Below, piece after piece: positions 8,572 through 17,961 of a stretch of 64,000 nt of DNA. Within the stretch, counting starts at the first letter, position 1. Each line of letters begins with the position of its first letter. Source of the DNA: Bacillus sp. SM2101 (GTDB lineage: Bacteria > Bacillota > Bacilli > Bacillales > SM2101); assembly GCF_018588585.1 (NCBI RefSeq), contig NZ_JAEUFG010000001.1, forward strand, positions 62,001-126,000. The letters run 5' to 3'. The position numbers and the translations under genes are program-made. The notes below the pieces were generated by a model. The model had not been told where the DNA came from and ran no database searches. It saw nothing but the letters and a program-made list of their open reading frames with translations.

Positions 8572-9906
8572 GTAGATTGGCTCTGCATTTTTTAGTTTTT
8601 CAACTTTTTCTTCGAAACCATTTTCTGCGTTTATGAAGATTCGATAAGTATCTGAGTCGATCGTACCTATAAACTCAAAGCACAAAACTTCCTCTCCTAA
8701 GTTATTTACAATGATCGCCTGTCTCTCTTCCATTATTGTTACATCAGGGTTTATATTTTCTTTTGCCTTTTCTACTGTTAATGTTGCTTGTGGGATGTCC
8801 CTGTCCCTCTTAGCCGTTAAATAATCCCGAGCAGAGAATCCAATAATATTCCCTTTATCTAGGGCTACTTTCATATTTATTGAATCAGGATAAATTCTTA
8901 CACCATCCCTCTCGGTAACAAACGTAAACACTCCTATATTTGCATATTGAGCACTCTCAAAAAGCTGCTGGTTTTCAAACTTATTCTCTTTTAAAAATGT
9001 AGCTGCTTTATTAGCTGCATCATTTAAACTTACTTGTTGTTCTTTAACCTCTCGGTCCTGAATCACCCAAATAGGGTAGCCCCCTTTTTTAGTTATGTCC
9101 ATATACGTATTAGCTTTATTTTTGTTATCCTCGATTGTTAAGCTATAAAAATCATAGTTTGAACCGTCAGCATTTTCACTAATCTTTATTTTCTCATCTC
9201 CCTTTAAACCAAGAAAGTCAATCGCAATTTTTTGAGCTTTGGCTTCATCAATCTTTTCACCTTTTATTTGCTCTAAGCCTTCATTTTTCATATTTAAACT
9301 CGTAAATGTTGGTCCCATATTTGTTTCCGAATAGCCTTCGACGTTTTTTTCTACTGTCTTAAACCCATCTATAATCGTATTATCCATTTGCTCGTCGCCG
9401 GTAGACAATGCTAATTCAACATCCATCCACCGTAAGTTATTTTCTAACACAAGGTATTGTACTTTTCTTAGCTCATTTTGAATCTCAGCAGCATTTCCAT
9501 AAAGCACTTTTAATGTCTCATATTCGTCCTTTGATAATGGCTGATTATTTAAATCTCTAATCGCAGTTCGATAGCTAAATTCACCAATCTTTGATAAAAA
9601 TTCTTCCGTTTTATTAAAAGGTAATAACGTCAAAGGTAATTGCCCTACATCAGAATGTGCTTCTGATGTAATTCTCCATACTTCCGCTAGTGCAGGAGAA
9701 AGCGATAAAGGAGAATTCATAGCTAATGTTGTTCCTATCTTATCTTGTAGCAAATCAAGTTGAAAAGTTAAGTCATGAAATGCACGTTGATAATTATTTT
9801 CTGCCTGAATTAAAATTGCGTTTTTTTCTCTATGTTCCTGATACCCCCAGTACGATACACTCGCTACACCTAATGTTAATATTCCTATTATTATTCCTCT
9901 AATCAA
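8560..9906 (-). CDS. ypeB: Germination protein YpeB
   Basis: YpeB is needed for stability and localisation of the cortex-lytic enzyme SleB in the spore. The 448-residue protein has an N-terminal membrane anchor (GIIIGILTLGVASVSYWG, residues 4-21), an alpha-helical N-terminal domain and C-terminal PepSY-type repeats. In these, blocks resembling AxxxAxxFL recur (for example IDEAKAQKIAIDFLG and LNDAANKAATFL). It follows sleB by 14 nt, the classic sleB-ypeB bicistron. The stop codon is embedded in the terminator hairpin. Confidence 0.95.
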   Translation of the reverse strand: MIRGIIIGILTLGVASVSYWGYQEHREKNAILIQAENNYQRAFHDLTFQLDLLQDKIGTTLAMNSPLSLSPALAEVWRITSEAHSDVGQLPLTLLPFNKTEEFLSKIGEFSYRTAIRDLNNQPLSKDEYETLKVLYGNAAEIQNELRKVQYLVLENNLRWMDVELALSTGDEQMDNTIIDGFKTVEKNVEGYSETNMGPTFTSLNMKNEGLEQIKGEKIDEAKAQKIAIDFLGLKGDEKIKISENADGSNYDFYSLTIEDNKNKANTYMDITKKGGYPIWVIQDREVKEQQVSLNDAANKAATFLKENKFENQQLFESAQYANIGVFTFVTERDGVRIYPDSINMKVALDKGNIIGFSARDYLTAKRDRDIPQATLTVEKAKENINPDVTIMEERQAIIVNNLGEEVLCFEFIGTIDSDTYRIFINAENGFEEKVEKLKNAEPIYEQL

Positions 9907-9920
9907 AATATCCCGCCTCT

Positions 9921-10766
9921 CTACTTACAAAACATATGTTTACCAATTTTTTTGATTTGTGGACGGGTCCAAATCCATTCACTTGTTGCTGTATCTGGGT
10001 TAAAATAATAAAGTGCATTTTCTGAAGGATCCCATCCATTTATTGCGTCTAAAACAGCTTCTTTCGCTTTTTCATTAGGAGTTAACCATATTTGACCGTC
10101 AGCAACTGCTGTAAATGCTCTAGGTTCAAATATGACACCTGAGACTGTATTTGGAAAGGAACTGCTTTCTACTCGATTTAAAATGACTGCGGCCACTGCT
10201 ACTTGCCCGATATATTCCTCTCCTCGAGATTCTCCATATACTGCATTCGCCATGAGTTGAATATCATTTTGCGAGTAACCGCTTGGAATATTCATTGCAG
10301 TTGACTTTTTAGGTGCCGTTCCTTTTTGCGATTTCTTCGCTGGTTTAGACTCTTTTTGCTGCTTTTTTTGTTTTACTTGCTTTTCTAAATCAACGTTTCC
10401 ATAATGAGTAAAATGATTTCCTTTATTAATTTGTTCATAAACAAAATCTTTATTAAATTTTGAGGCATTAGCTAGCTTATCTTTTGTACTAGGTCCTGCT
10501 ATACCATCGACTGGTAATCCAAACTCAGATTGAAATTCACGTACAGCCCAATATGTGCCCCATCCAAATACTCCATCTATTTTCCCCTTAAAAAAACCTA
10601 TGAATTGTAAGCGAGATTGCAATTCTATAACGTCGTCACCGACAGCACCTTTTTGTATGACTTGATTACTAAAAGCATTTGTGACGATCGGTGAAGTGTT
10701 TGTAAGCATGAGACAAGTAAATGTTAGGGCAAGTAAAAATACTTTATTACATAATTTTTTGTCCAT
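9921..10766 (-). CDS. sleB: Spore cortex-lytic enzyme SleB
   Basis: A lytic transglycosylase that degrades muramic-lactam-containing spore cortex during germination. The start ATG at 10766 is chosen for its GGAGG site 8 nt upstream, giving 281 residues. The signal peptide is near 1-30 (KVFLLALTFTCLMLTN). A peptidoglycan-binding domain spans about 38-96 (VIELQSRLQFIGFFKGKIDG). A low-complexity Lys/Gln/Ser linker leads to the C-terminal hydrolase domain with the catalytic Glu in YGESRGEEY and the NRVESSSFP segment. First gene of sleB-ypeB, expected in the forespore. I could not place a convincing sigma-G promoter. Confidence 0.96.
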   Translation of the reverse strand: MDKKLCNKVFLLALTFTCLMLTNTSPIVTNAFSNQVIQKGAVGDDVIELQSRLQFIGFFKGKIDGVFGWGTYWAVREFQSEFGLPVDGIAGPSTKDKLANASKFNKDFVYEQINKGNHFTHYGNVDLEKQVKQKKQQKESKPAKKSQKGTAPKKSTAMNIPSGYSQNDIQLMANAVYGESRGEEYIGQVAVAAVILNRVESSSFPNTVSGVIFEPRAFTAVADGQIWLTPNEKAKEAVLDAINGWDPSENALYYFNPDTATSEWIWTRPQIKKIGKHMFCK

Positions 10767-11394
10767 TCTGTTAACCTCCAACTCTTTTCACATACTACAA
10801 TTTCAACTATTAGATTTCCGTAGACATAGACTTTTTATTCAGAGATTGTTTTTGCTTAGATTGTCGTCATATGTAGATTTAATAAAAAGAAACTAGCTTT
10901 CATGGCATCTATTCTTCTTTAAAACAGTGCAATGAGGTTGTTCTTGCAAAGAAAAATATCAAAATACTTTTAAAGTGAGTTCACGATAAAAAATTTATCT
11001 TTTTAACATTCGTTTTCACTTTATTGGGTAAAAGGTATTATGTAGGAATACCTCAGCACGAGTTGCATGGCAGCCTTGGATTTCCATAATAACGTTGAAC
11101 ACTAGCTTGTCATGCTGTGAATGAAAGGATTTTCATTGCATAAATTGTCGATTTACAAGCTTTTCTAATATCTCAAAATAGCTAAATGACACCTTCTTTT
11201 ACGAGCCGCTGATTGTTGTATAGTCAGTCATAAGAAAAAGGTTCTTCTTCGTCAACTTTATGACTTTTTTCACTTTTATTGCAGGAACTGATGTGTAATA
11301 GATCATTTTTATAGTATTTAGAGAAGAAACGTTGAATTTCTGTATTTAGGTCTCATGACGAAAAGCTACAAATCATTCGAAAATGCAAAATAAA
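10767..11394. other. Long intergenic region upstream of sleB, no gene recognised
   Basis: About 630 bp with no supported ORF longer than shadows and no recognised RNA family. Short hairpins are present (for example AATGAAA / TTTTCATT near 11120). Fragments such as GCTGATTGTTGT near 11206 recall the dispersed repeat, but too weakly to annotate. The sleB promoter must lie at the low-coordinate end. Confidence 0.4.
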
Positions 11395-11424
11395 AAGATC
11401 GCCTCTATTGCAAGAGACAATCTT
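11395..11424 (-). terminator. Terminator of prsW
   Basis: On the minus strand, AAGATTGTCTCT pairs (with two G-U wobbles) with AGAGGCGATCTT and is followed by TTTTATTTT, about 75 bp after the prsW stop. Confidence 0.7.
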
Positions 11425-11500
11425 AAAGGAACTCGCACAAGTAAGTTTTGAACATAGTGAAATAACTATCCGCAGTATAAATATCATTTATACCCTGTAT

Positions 11501-12169
11501 CTAATATATATGTTTGATAGCACGTGCTTTTTTCACCTTGCGTAAACCTAACCACCATAGGAATATCATAAAAGGGATGATAAATAAAATCCACTTTTCT
11601 TGTACTAATTGTTGTGCTATTAAAATGATATAATCGTATAATCCATGTAGCATAAACGGGGTCACCAGAGACAGGATTAACCATTTATTTTTGCTCGTTT
11701 CCTCGGAAAAACGTGCCTTACCTAAATAATACCCCATCACAACCCCTAGCAGTGCATGACTTGAGACAGGTAACATCGCTCTCATAATTGCAGTCTCTAC
11801 CCCCTGCGCAAATAAATATAATATATTTTCGACAGTTGCAAACCCTAATGAAACACTTACACCGTAAACAATTCCATCATAAACCTCATCGAATTCTATA
11901 TGTTGATATACTGTATAAAATAATATGAACCATTTAATAAATTCCTCAAGTAAGCCTGTTACGAGAAATGAATCAATAAAATTTGAGCTGATATTATATT
12001 CTTCATGAATTACATATTGAATAAACATAATAGGAAAAACTAAGATTGCGCCAAAAATAAAAGATCTTACAACCATAGATATAGGCTCAACCTCATAATC
12101 ATCTTTTAAATAAAAATAACATAACAAAGCTAGGCCAGGAGCAATACCTGCGGAAACAACCGCTATCAT
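11501..12169 (-). CDS. prsW: Intramembrane protease PrsW (site-1 protease of anti-sigma factor)
   Basis: A membrane-embedded protease that in B. subtilis cuts the anti-sigma factor RsiW and so activates sigma-W under envelope stress. The chosen ATG (12169, with GAGG 7 nt upstream) gives 222 residues, near the 218 of B. subtilis PrsW, and the N-terminus [12 protein letters not shown]. About seven membrane segments are seen, with the active-site motif LLEEFIKWF (EExxK), the [10 protein letters not shown] segment and the [17 protein letters not shown] and HGLYDY segments with conserved His. Monocistronic, divergent from the asparaginase gene. Confidence 0.93.
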   Translation of the reverse strand: MIAVVSAGIAPGLALLCYFYLKDDYEVEPISMVVRSFIFGAILVFPIMFIQYVIHEEYNISSNFIDSFLVTGLLEEFIKWFILFYTVYQHIEFDEVYDGIVYGVSVSLGFATVENILYLFAQGVETAIMRAMLPVSSHALLGVVMGYYLGKARFSEETSKNKWLILSLVTPFMLHGLYDYIILIAQQLVQEKWILFIIPFMIFLWWLGLRKVKKARAIKHIY

Positions 12170-12376
12170 CATCTGTCCTCTTTTCTTTTTAAATGTTAAA
12201 TGTATCGTACCATGATAAACTATATTTGAAAATAACATCCATATACATTTTCAGGTGTTAATTGGAAAAAAGATGAAGCATTTAATTTTTCACTTGGGAT
12301 GATTTAATTACAGGATAGTAAAGGTTAGACTTATAGAAAATTGAAATATTTTTATTCTTAAAAGGGAGTGTATTAA

Positions 12377-13345
12377 GTGAAAAAGATATTAATTATTCAT
12401 ACTGGTGGTACCATTTCTATGAAAGAGGATGAAAAAACAGGCAATGTTGCACCTGATGAAATAAACCCATTGCATGATAGTACACCATCTTTATCTGATA
12501 TCGCACAGGTCCAGGTAATAGAACTATTTCACCTTCCTTCACCTCATATCACGCCTATTGAAATGCTACAGCTTAAACAACAAATTGAAGAGAAAGTAGT
12601 TAGTGACTGTATTGAAGGCGTAGTTGTCACACATGGAACGGATACATTAGAAGAAACCGCGTATTTTCTTGATTTAACTATACAAGTTGACGTGCCAATT
12701 GTCATTACAGGTGCGATGAGGTCAAGTAACGAAATTGGTGCAGATGGTTTATATAATTTAATTTCATCAGTTAAAGTTGCATCAAGTGAAGATGCTAGAG
12801 GGAAAGGTGTGTTAGTTGTTCTGAATGATGAAATTCATACTGCCAAAAATGTTACAAAGACACATACTAGCAATATTGCGACCTTCCAAAGTCCACAATA
12901 TGGTCCAATTGGCATCGTTACAAAAAGGGGGGTGTTTTTCCACCACATTCCTTCTAGCCGAGATAAATTTTCTATCAAAAGCATTCAGAAGAACGTTGTA
13001 TTATTAAAAGCTTATGCAGGTATGGATGATTCAATATTTAACGCGATTAAATCAATTCAACTTGATGGCTTAGTTATTGAAGCATTAGGTCAAGGTAACC
13101 TTCCCCCTAACACTGTAGGTAGACTACAAGATCTTATTGAAGATAACATACCAATCGTGTTAGTTTCTCGCTGTTTCAATGGGATTGTACAAGATATTTA
13201 TGGATATAAAGGTGGTGGGAAAGAATTAAAGAATCTTGGTATTATCTTTTCTAATGGACTAAATGGTCAAAAGGCAAGAATTAAATTGATGATCGCTTTA
13301 GAAGTTACTAACAATCATGAACAAATTAACAACTTTTTTTCATAA
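12377..13345 (+). CDS. L-asparaginase (type I-like)
   Basis: Hydrolyses asparagine to aspartate and ammonia. Both asparaginase signatures are present: HTGGTISM near the N-terminus (first nucleophile Thr) and VVTHGTDTLEETAYFLD (second Thr-Asp pair, about residues 82-98). The C-terminal half has GLVIEALGQGNLPP. The length of 322 residues is typical and there is no signal peptide, so it should be cytoplasmic. The start is GTG (12377) with GGGAG 8 nt upstream; the ATG-like context elsewhere is weaker. Plus strand, between the minus-strand prsW and ypdA. B. subtilis ansA is the closest named type, but the symbol is not certain. Confidence 0.9.
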   Translation: MKKILIIHTGGTISMKEDEKTGNVAPDEINPLHDSTPSLSDIAQVQVIELFHLPSPHITPIEMLQLKQQIEEKVVSDCIEGVVVTHGTDTLEETAYFLDLTIQVDVPIVITGAMRSSNEIGADGLYNLISSVKVASSEDARGKGVLVVLNDEIHTAKNVTKTHTSNIATFQSPQYGPIGIVTKRGVFFHHIPSSRDKFSIKSIQKNVVLLKAYAGMDDSIFNAIKSIQLDGLVIEALGQGNLPPNTVGRLQDLIEDNIPIVLVSRCFNGIVQDIYGYKGGGKELKNLGIIFSNGLNGQKARIKLMIALEVTNNHEQINNFFS

Positions 13346-13493
13346 ATTAAATCGCCTATGCCATTAAAGCTAAATCATTTTTAATAATGCAATTATGCGA
13401 TAGTCTACAAGAGAGCCTTTAACACGTATAACCACGCAGATCGTTTCTTCTATAAAACGGTGGTTTTCGTAAAAAGATAAACATACATAAGAA

Positions 13494-13523
13494 AATCAGG
13501 TGGAATAGACTCTCCACCTGATT
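13494..13523 (-). terminator. Terminator of ypdA
   Basis: AATCAGGTGGA / TCCACCTGATT stem with an 8-nt loop, followed on the minus strand by TTTTCTT. It begins about 37 bp after the ypdA stop. Confidence 0.8.
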
Positions 13524-13559
13524 AAAGATACTACATAAACTAAATACATTTAACCCTGT

Positions 13560-14522
13560 CTATTTTTTTTTAAGATATGATGCAATTTGTTCTCCATGAA
13601 AACGTCCATTTTCTATAAATATTTCATTTGCGTTATTTCCGGCTGCTATGACACCTGCCACAAAAACACTTGACACGTTTGTTTCCATCGTGTCTGGGTG
13701 AAAAACAGGTCGTCCAGTTTTCACATCTATATCTATTCCGATATTTTTCAAAAATGCATGATCTGGATGATAGCCTGTCATCGCAAATACAAAATCATTT
13801 TTTACACATTTTTCCTCATTATTAACATGATAAAATACTTTATCTTCAGTAATTTGTGTAACGTGAGCTCCAAATTCCATCTTAATAACACCATCTCGAA
13901 TTAAGCCATCGAATTCTGGCAATATCCATGGTTTAATACTATTTGAGTATTCATTACCTCTATACAACACTGTCACTCTTGCACCAGCTTTAACAAGCTC
14001 AAGCGAAGCATCCACCGCAGAATTCTTGCCTCCAATAACTACAACATCCGTGTCAAAGTAGGGGTGAGCCTCCTTAAAATAATGATGTACTTTTTCTAGT
14101 TCTTCGCCTGGTACGTTCATGAAATTTGGATGGTCATAATATCCTGTTGCAATGATCACATTTGTTGTCTCATATGTTTGATTAGAAGTAACTACTTCTA
14201 TAACTCCACGGTTACTTTTTGAAATTTTAGCTACTTTTTCAAATGTATTCACTCGTAAATTTTTTCTAATGACTACTTCTCGATAATAAGCTAATGCTTG
14301 GTTTCTAACTGGCTTACGGTTTTCTGTTATAAAAGGTACATCTCCTATCTCTAACCTTTCACTAGAACTAAAAAAGGTTTGGTGTGTAGGATAATGATAA
14401 ATTGCATTAACAATATTACCTTTTTCAATAATAAGTGGAGAAAAACCCTTAGATTGTAGCGATATAGCTGCCGCCAAACCACATGGTCCACCACCTACAA
14501 TTATTACGTCTTCCTTTTGCAT
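13560..14522 (-). CDS. ypdA: Bacillithiol disulfide reductase YpdA (Bdr), FAD-dependent
   Basis: An NADPH-dependent flavoenzyme that reduces bacillithiol disulfide. The N-terminal FAD-binding motif GGGPCGLAAAIS (residues 10-21) contains the conserved Cys expected at the Bdr active site. A second Rossmann motif, VVIGGKNSAVDASLEL, binds NADPH (about residue 160). ATGY and the C-terminal GVIAAGNNANEIFIENGRFHG complete the FAD fold. The length of 320 residues matches the family. Next to gudB as in B. subtilis. Indicates that the host uses bacillithiol. Confidence 0.93.
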   Translation of the reverse strand: MQKEDVIIVGGGPCGLAAAISLQSKGFSPLIIEKGNIVNAIYHYPTHQTFFSSSERLEIGDVPFITENRKPVRNQALAYYREVVIRKNLRVNTFEKVAKISKSNRGVIEVVTSNQTYETTNVIIATGYYDHPNFMNVPGEELEKVHHYFKEAHPYFDTDVVVIGGKNSAVDASLELVKAGARVTVLYRGNEYSNSIKPWILPEFDGLIRDGVIKMEFGAHVTQITEDKVFYHVNNEEKCVKNDFVFAMTGYHPDHAFLKNIGIDIDVKTGRPVFHPDTMETNVSSVFVAGVIAAGNNANEIFIENGRFHGEQIASYLKKK

Positions 14523-14703
14523 GATATTTCACTCCTTGCTGAATATATACGAATACTCACCTCCCTGCCCATTAGCTCTGGAGGTACAGTTTATGAAGTA
14601 CGTTATTCAGTTGATATGTCGTTAATTCTTAAAGGGATAGATGGTTTAACTAGTCAACTCGAGATGCTTTTGATCTGCGTACAGAATCACAGATTCCAAA
14701 AGC

Positions 14704-14732
14704 AAATCCCCTATCAAAATGATAGGGGATTT
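14704..14732 (-). terminator. Hairpin downstream of gudB, probable terminator
   Basis: A 12-bp perfect stem AAATCCCCTATC / GATAGGGGATTT with a 5-nt loop, 69 bp past the gudB stop. The T run is better on the plus side, so it may stop transcription from both directions. Confidence 0.65.
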
Positions 14733-14800
14733 TATAATTACATGCAACGATATTTACACTAACGTTATTAATTATACATATTTTTAAATTTTGGTTGACC

Positions 14801-16081
14801 TTAAATCCAGCCACGAAAGCGTGAGGCTTCCGCCATTTTACGAACGCCAACCATATATGCAGCTAGCCTCATATCGACTCTGCGCGTTTTTGATGTTTCA
14901 TATATATTATTAAATGATTTCACAATTACTTTCTCAAGCTTTTCTTCTACTTCCTCTTCTGTCCAATAATAACCTTGATTATTTTGTACCCATTCAAAAT
15001 ACGATACTGTAACACCACCTGCACTTGCTAATACGTCAGGAACAAGTAGTATATCACGTTTTGATAATATTTCAGTCGCCTCAATTGTCGTAGGACCATT
15101 AGCAGCTTCTACAACAATACTAGCTTTAATATTATGAGCGTTTTGCTCAGTAATCTGATTTTCAATTGCAGCTGGTACCAATATATCACAATCAAGTTCC
15201 AATAATTCTTTATTCGTAATTGTATTATTAAATAGCTTCGTTACTGTTCCGAAGCTGTCTCTTCTGTCAAGTAAGTAATCAATATCTAAACCATCTGGAT
15301 CATAAAGAGCGCCATATGCATCTGAAATACCTACAATTTTTGCGCCTGCATCATTCATGAACTTTGATAAATAGCTCCCTGCATTACCAAACCCTTGAAC
15401 TACTACTCGGGCACCCTCAATATCAATACCTTTTTTGTTAGCGGCTTCACGTATACAGATTGTAACCCCTTTAGCTGTTGCAGATTCACGACCGTGTGAG
15501 CCACCTAATACTAAAGGCTTTCCAGTAATAAATCCTGGTGAATTAAATTCATCTATGCGGCTATATTCATCCATCATCCAAGCCATGATTTGTGAATTGG
15601 TAAATACATCAGGTGCTGGAATATCTTTTGTAGGTCCGACAATTTGACTAATGGCACGTACATACCCTCTACTTAACCGCTCTAATTCTCGAAAAGACAT
15701 ATCTCGAGGATCACAAACGATGCCTCCCTTTCCTCCACCATAAGGTAAATCAACAATACCACACTTCAAACTCATCCAAATTGACAGCGCTTTAACTTCT
15801 TTTTCAGTTACATTTGGATGAAATCGAATACCCCCTTTTGTTGGTCCGACTGCATCATTATGTTGTGCTCGATAACCAGTAAAAATTTTAACTGACCCAT
15901 CATCCATTCTTACCGGAATTTTCACTGTCATCATACGAATTGGTTCTTTTAATAGCTCATAAACTTCTTCAGGATATCCTAACTTATCTAAAGCTTTATG
16001 TATTACAGTCTGTGTTGATTTTAGGACATCTAGTTTGTCTTCTTTACCATGCTCACCAGCGGTGTTATTATCGGCTACCAT
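14801..16081 (-). CDS. gudB: NAD-dependent glutamate dehydrogenase (GudB/RocG type)
   Basis: Deaminates glutamate to 2-oxoglutarate in catabolism. The start ATG 16081 has a GGAGG site 7 nt upstream and gives 426 residues, equal to the Bacillus family. Motifs are KGGIRFHPNV, LPYGGGKGGIVCDPR with the catalytic Lys, PAPDVFTNS, the Rossmann motif VQGFGNAGSYL, and NQGYYWTEEEVE. The segment corresponding to the 9-bp duplication that inactivates gudB in B. subtilis 168 (EVKA) is present once, so the enzyme should be active. Followed by ypdA, preceded by mecB, the gudB context. Confidence 0.94.
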   Translation of the reverse strand: MVADNNTAGEHGKEDKLDVLKSTQTVIHKALDKLGYPEEVYELLKEPIRMMTVKIPVRMDDGSVKIFTGYRAQHNDAVGPTKGGIRFHPNVTEKEVKALSIWMSLKCGIVDLPYGGGKGGIVCDPRDMSFRELERLSRGYVRAISQIVGPTKDIPAPDVFTNSQIMAWMMDEYSRIDEFNSPGFITGKPLVLGGSHGRESATAKGVTICIREAANKKGIDIEGARVVVQGFGNAGSYLSKFMNDAGAKIVGISDAYGALYDPDGLDIDYLLDRRDSFGTVTKLFNNTITNKELLELDCDILVPAAIENQITEQNAHNIKASIVVEAANGPTTIEATEILSKRDILLVPDVLASAGGVTVSYFEWVQNNQGYYWTEEEVEEKLEKVIVKSFNNIYETSKTRRVDMRLAAYMVGVRKMAEASRFRGWI

Positions 16082-16422
16082 TGATAAACCTCCTAGAAAA
16101 AAATCACTTATAGAGGATGTCAAAAAACCGGAAAAAGGCTTTTCAAATATACTTCACAGTATACTGATTCAACGGTTGTCAAATGACATGGCAATTATTA
16201 TGTGCCTACCTCAGTTTCATTTCCGTTCTTTTTATCCCTTATTTGTAACAACACTTTTTAAAGGTTAGTGTCCACCTTTCATGACATAGTATACACCTTC
16301 TTACATAGAATGCAAGATGAAAAAAACAAGTTTCTTAATTTTTATACCCAAAAATGTAATCGGTTTCATTTTTGTTTTTTCCACAAGAAAAAGCCTCTTT
16401 ATTTAAAAAATAAAAAGGACTT
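16082..16422. other. gudB 5' leader and mecB downstream region
   Basis: 341 bp without a gene. It holds the candidate gudB promoter (16288-16315), an imperfect dyad TGTCA-AA-TGACA at 16177-16188 in the leader, and the mecB terminator at the far end. I recognise no riboswitch. Confidence 0.5.
16288..16315 (-). promoter_or_regulatory. Candidate sigma-A promoter of gudB
   Basis: On the minus strand TTGCAT, 16 bp, TATACT. It would give a leader of about 200 nt before the gudB ATG. Based on sequence pattern alone. Confidence 0.45.
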
Positions 16423-16424
16423 TT
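16389..16424 (-). terminator. Terminator of mecB
   Basis: An imperfect stem (AAAAGCCTCTTTATTT with AAATAAAAAGGACTTTT), touching the mecB stop and followed on the minus strand by TTTTTCTTG. Confidence 0.65.
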
Positions 16425-17013
16425 ACTTTTTGATAAAATACTCATAAAGTTGCTGTATGGCATTTTCATCCATTAGCAACTTACCGTATTCATGAACACG
16501 ATGTGTAGTAATCGTTGCAGGATTTCCAAACTCAGCTACAACTGCGATAAAATGCTCTTTATACAAGTCAATTTTTTCATCAAAGTGAATATAAAAACGA
16601 TTATTATACGAATATAATTTTCCGTCGGTAATGTTTAACAAAAATAGTCGTCCTGCTAACTGAATAACATCTTCAATTGATGAAAACTCATAAAATAAAT
16701 CATCGCTTTCATCTAAAGTAACCTTCATTTCGATATAGTCATCTAAAAATTCATCATCTACATCCACATCTGCATGGTCTTTCGTTACAATAACGACCAT
16801 CCCTTGAGCTGGTATGGAGAATATTTCAACTGCTATTGATCCATTTGCTTCAAAACCCAGCTCTTCACTTGCTTCATCAATCATGTCACGGAATAATTGC
16901 TGGACTTTTATAGAATCCTGCCATAGATCATCTTTTGTCAAACCACGATCGACTAAATCATCAAATGTTAGGAAAATTTTAATCTTATTGTAGTTCAAAC
17001 GCTCGAGTCTCAT
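16423..17013 (-). CDS. mecB: Adaptor protein MecB (YpbH), ClpCP adaptor
   Basis: A paralog of MecA that hands substrates to the ClpC-ClpP protease. The start ATG 17013 (GGGGAG 8 nt upstream) gives MRLERLNYNKIKIFLTFDDL, the typical MecA-family N-terminus. There is an acidic middle linker (DHADVDVDDEFLDDY) and a C-terminal ClpC-binding domain with LFYEFSSIEDVIQLA and YIHFDEK. It has 196 residues, close to B. subtilis YpbH at the same location (between gudB and ypbG). The mecA name is possible for the paralog, but context favours mecB. Confidence 0.88.
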   Translation of the reverse strand: MRLERLNYNKIKIFLTFDDLVDRGLTKDDLWQDSIKVQQLFRDMIDEASEELGFEANGSIAVEIFSIPAQGMVVIVTKDHADVDVDDEFLDDYIEMKVTLDESDDLFYEFSSIEDVIQLAGRLFLLNITDGKLYSYNNRFYIHFDEKIDLYKEHFIAVVAEFGNPATITTHRVHEYGKLLMDENAIQQLYEYFIKK

Positions 17014-17181
17014 AATCAGCTCTCCCCACCTACACATCCTCAAGTTTCTTATAGTTTATGTTCAATCGAACAAAAGGTTCTTAGATTTAATTATCAGTTT
17101 ACAATGTTTTATATAATAAATACAAGCATTTTGTCATTAATTAAGCAAGTTTCTTCCTCATGTATGAATAATACCTACCGT

Positions 17182-17952
17182 TCATTCATCACATTTTTTT
17201 AACGTTATAAGATGTGTTTCAGAAGGAGCTCCTAGCCTAAGAGGTAAACCTGTCGTTCCATAGCCGTTACTAACGAGTATATTGGTTGAATCGACCTTTC
17301 TTAATTTGCCTTTTTCATAAAGTCCCCATTTAAGAAAACGTATTTGCCCCCCATGAGTATGTCCACTCAAAATCAGTTTAATGTCATCTTCCATCGTTAT
17401 TTTTTGGATAATCTTTGGATTATGACTTATCAAAATTTTAAACCCATCTTGCTCAGCGTCTAATAGTGCTAGATCAACTCGATCGCGCATATATGTCATG
17501 TCATCGACACCAATCATAATAATCTTTTCACCTTGTGCCGATTCTAAGGTCTCCGCTGTATTGTCTAATATTTTCACTCCGTAATCAAGGAGTAAGGCAT
17601 CTAATTGGTGATAATCAACTTCATAATCATTATTTCCCCATACGAAATAAATCGGTCCGACTTCCTTTAATTTCTGAAGGTTAGCCTTTACTCTAGAAAA
17701 GGGGACACCTTTCTCCATTAAATCCCCACCTATGACTACACAATCAACTTCCCCTTTAACTTTGTTAATAATCTCGTCAGCAATATTTCTACGATGAATA
17801 TCTGAAATAAAAAACATCTTAAATGAATCTATGCTAGCAGGAAAGGTGTTGAATTCAAGAGTAATTTCTCTCACATTGTTTTGAAACGCCTCATAAAACA
17901 TATAGCTAATTAAAAATCCTAATAAAATTATTGTGATAACAAAAAAAATCAT
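17182..17952 (-). CDS. ypbG: Metallophosphoesterase YpbG
   Basis: A calcineurin-like phosphoesterase with a single N-terminal membrane segment (residues 1-20). All metal-binding motifs are visible in order: ISDIHRR (DxH), VIGGDLMEKG (GD), WGNNDY (GNxD-like), ISHNP, and LSGHTHGGQIR (GHTH). Length 256 residues matches B. subtilis YpbG (about 257). Substrate unknown; membrane-anchored catalytic domain. It starts 9 nt after the stop of the small membrane-protein gene upstream, so the two are probably co-transcribed. Confidence 0.88.
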   Translation of the reverse strand: MIFFVITIILLGFLISYMFYEAFQNNVREITLEFNTFPASIDSFKMFFISDIHRRNIADEIINKVKGEVDCVVIGGDLMEKGVPFSRVKANLQKLKEVGPIYFVWGNNDYEVDYHQLDALLLDYGVKILDNTAETLESAQGEKIIMIGVDDMTYMRDRVDLALLDAEQDGFKILISHNPKIIQKITMEDDIKLILSGHTHGGQIRFLKWGLYEKGKLRKVDSTNILVSNGYGTTGLPLRLGAPSETHLITLKKCDE

Positions 17953-17961
17953 GTTTCCTCC

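Noticed and set aside
12377-13345. Asparaginase as part of an operon with ypdA or prsW
   Set aside because: Its neighbours are on the opposite strand; no shared transcript is possible.
13381-13425. Further copy of the dispersed repeat after the asparaginase gene
   Set aside because: Only the end-like part (CTACAAGAGAGCC) matches; the start and core are not convincing.
16158-16182. gudB promoter formed by TTGACA at 16177-16182 and TATACT at 16158-16163
   Set aside because: Spacing is only 13 bp, too short for sigma-A.
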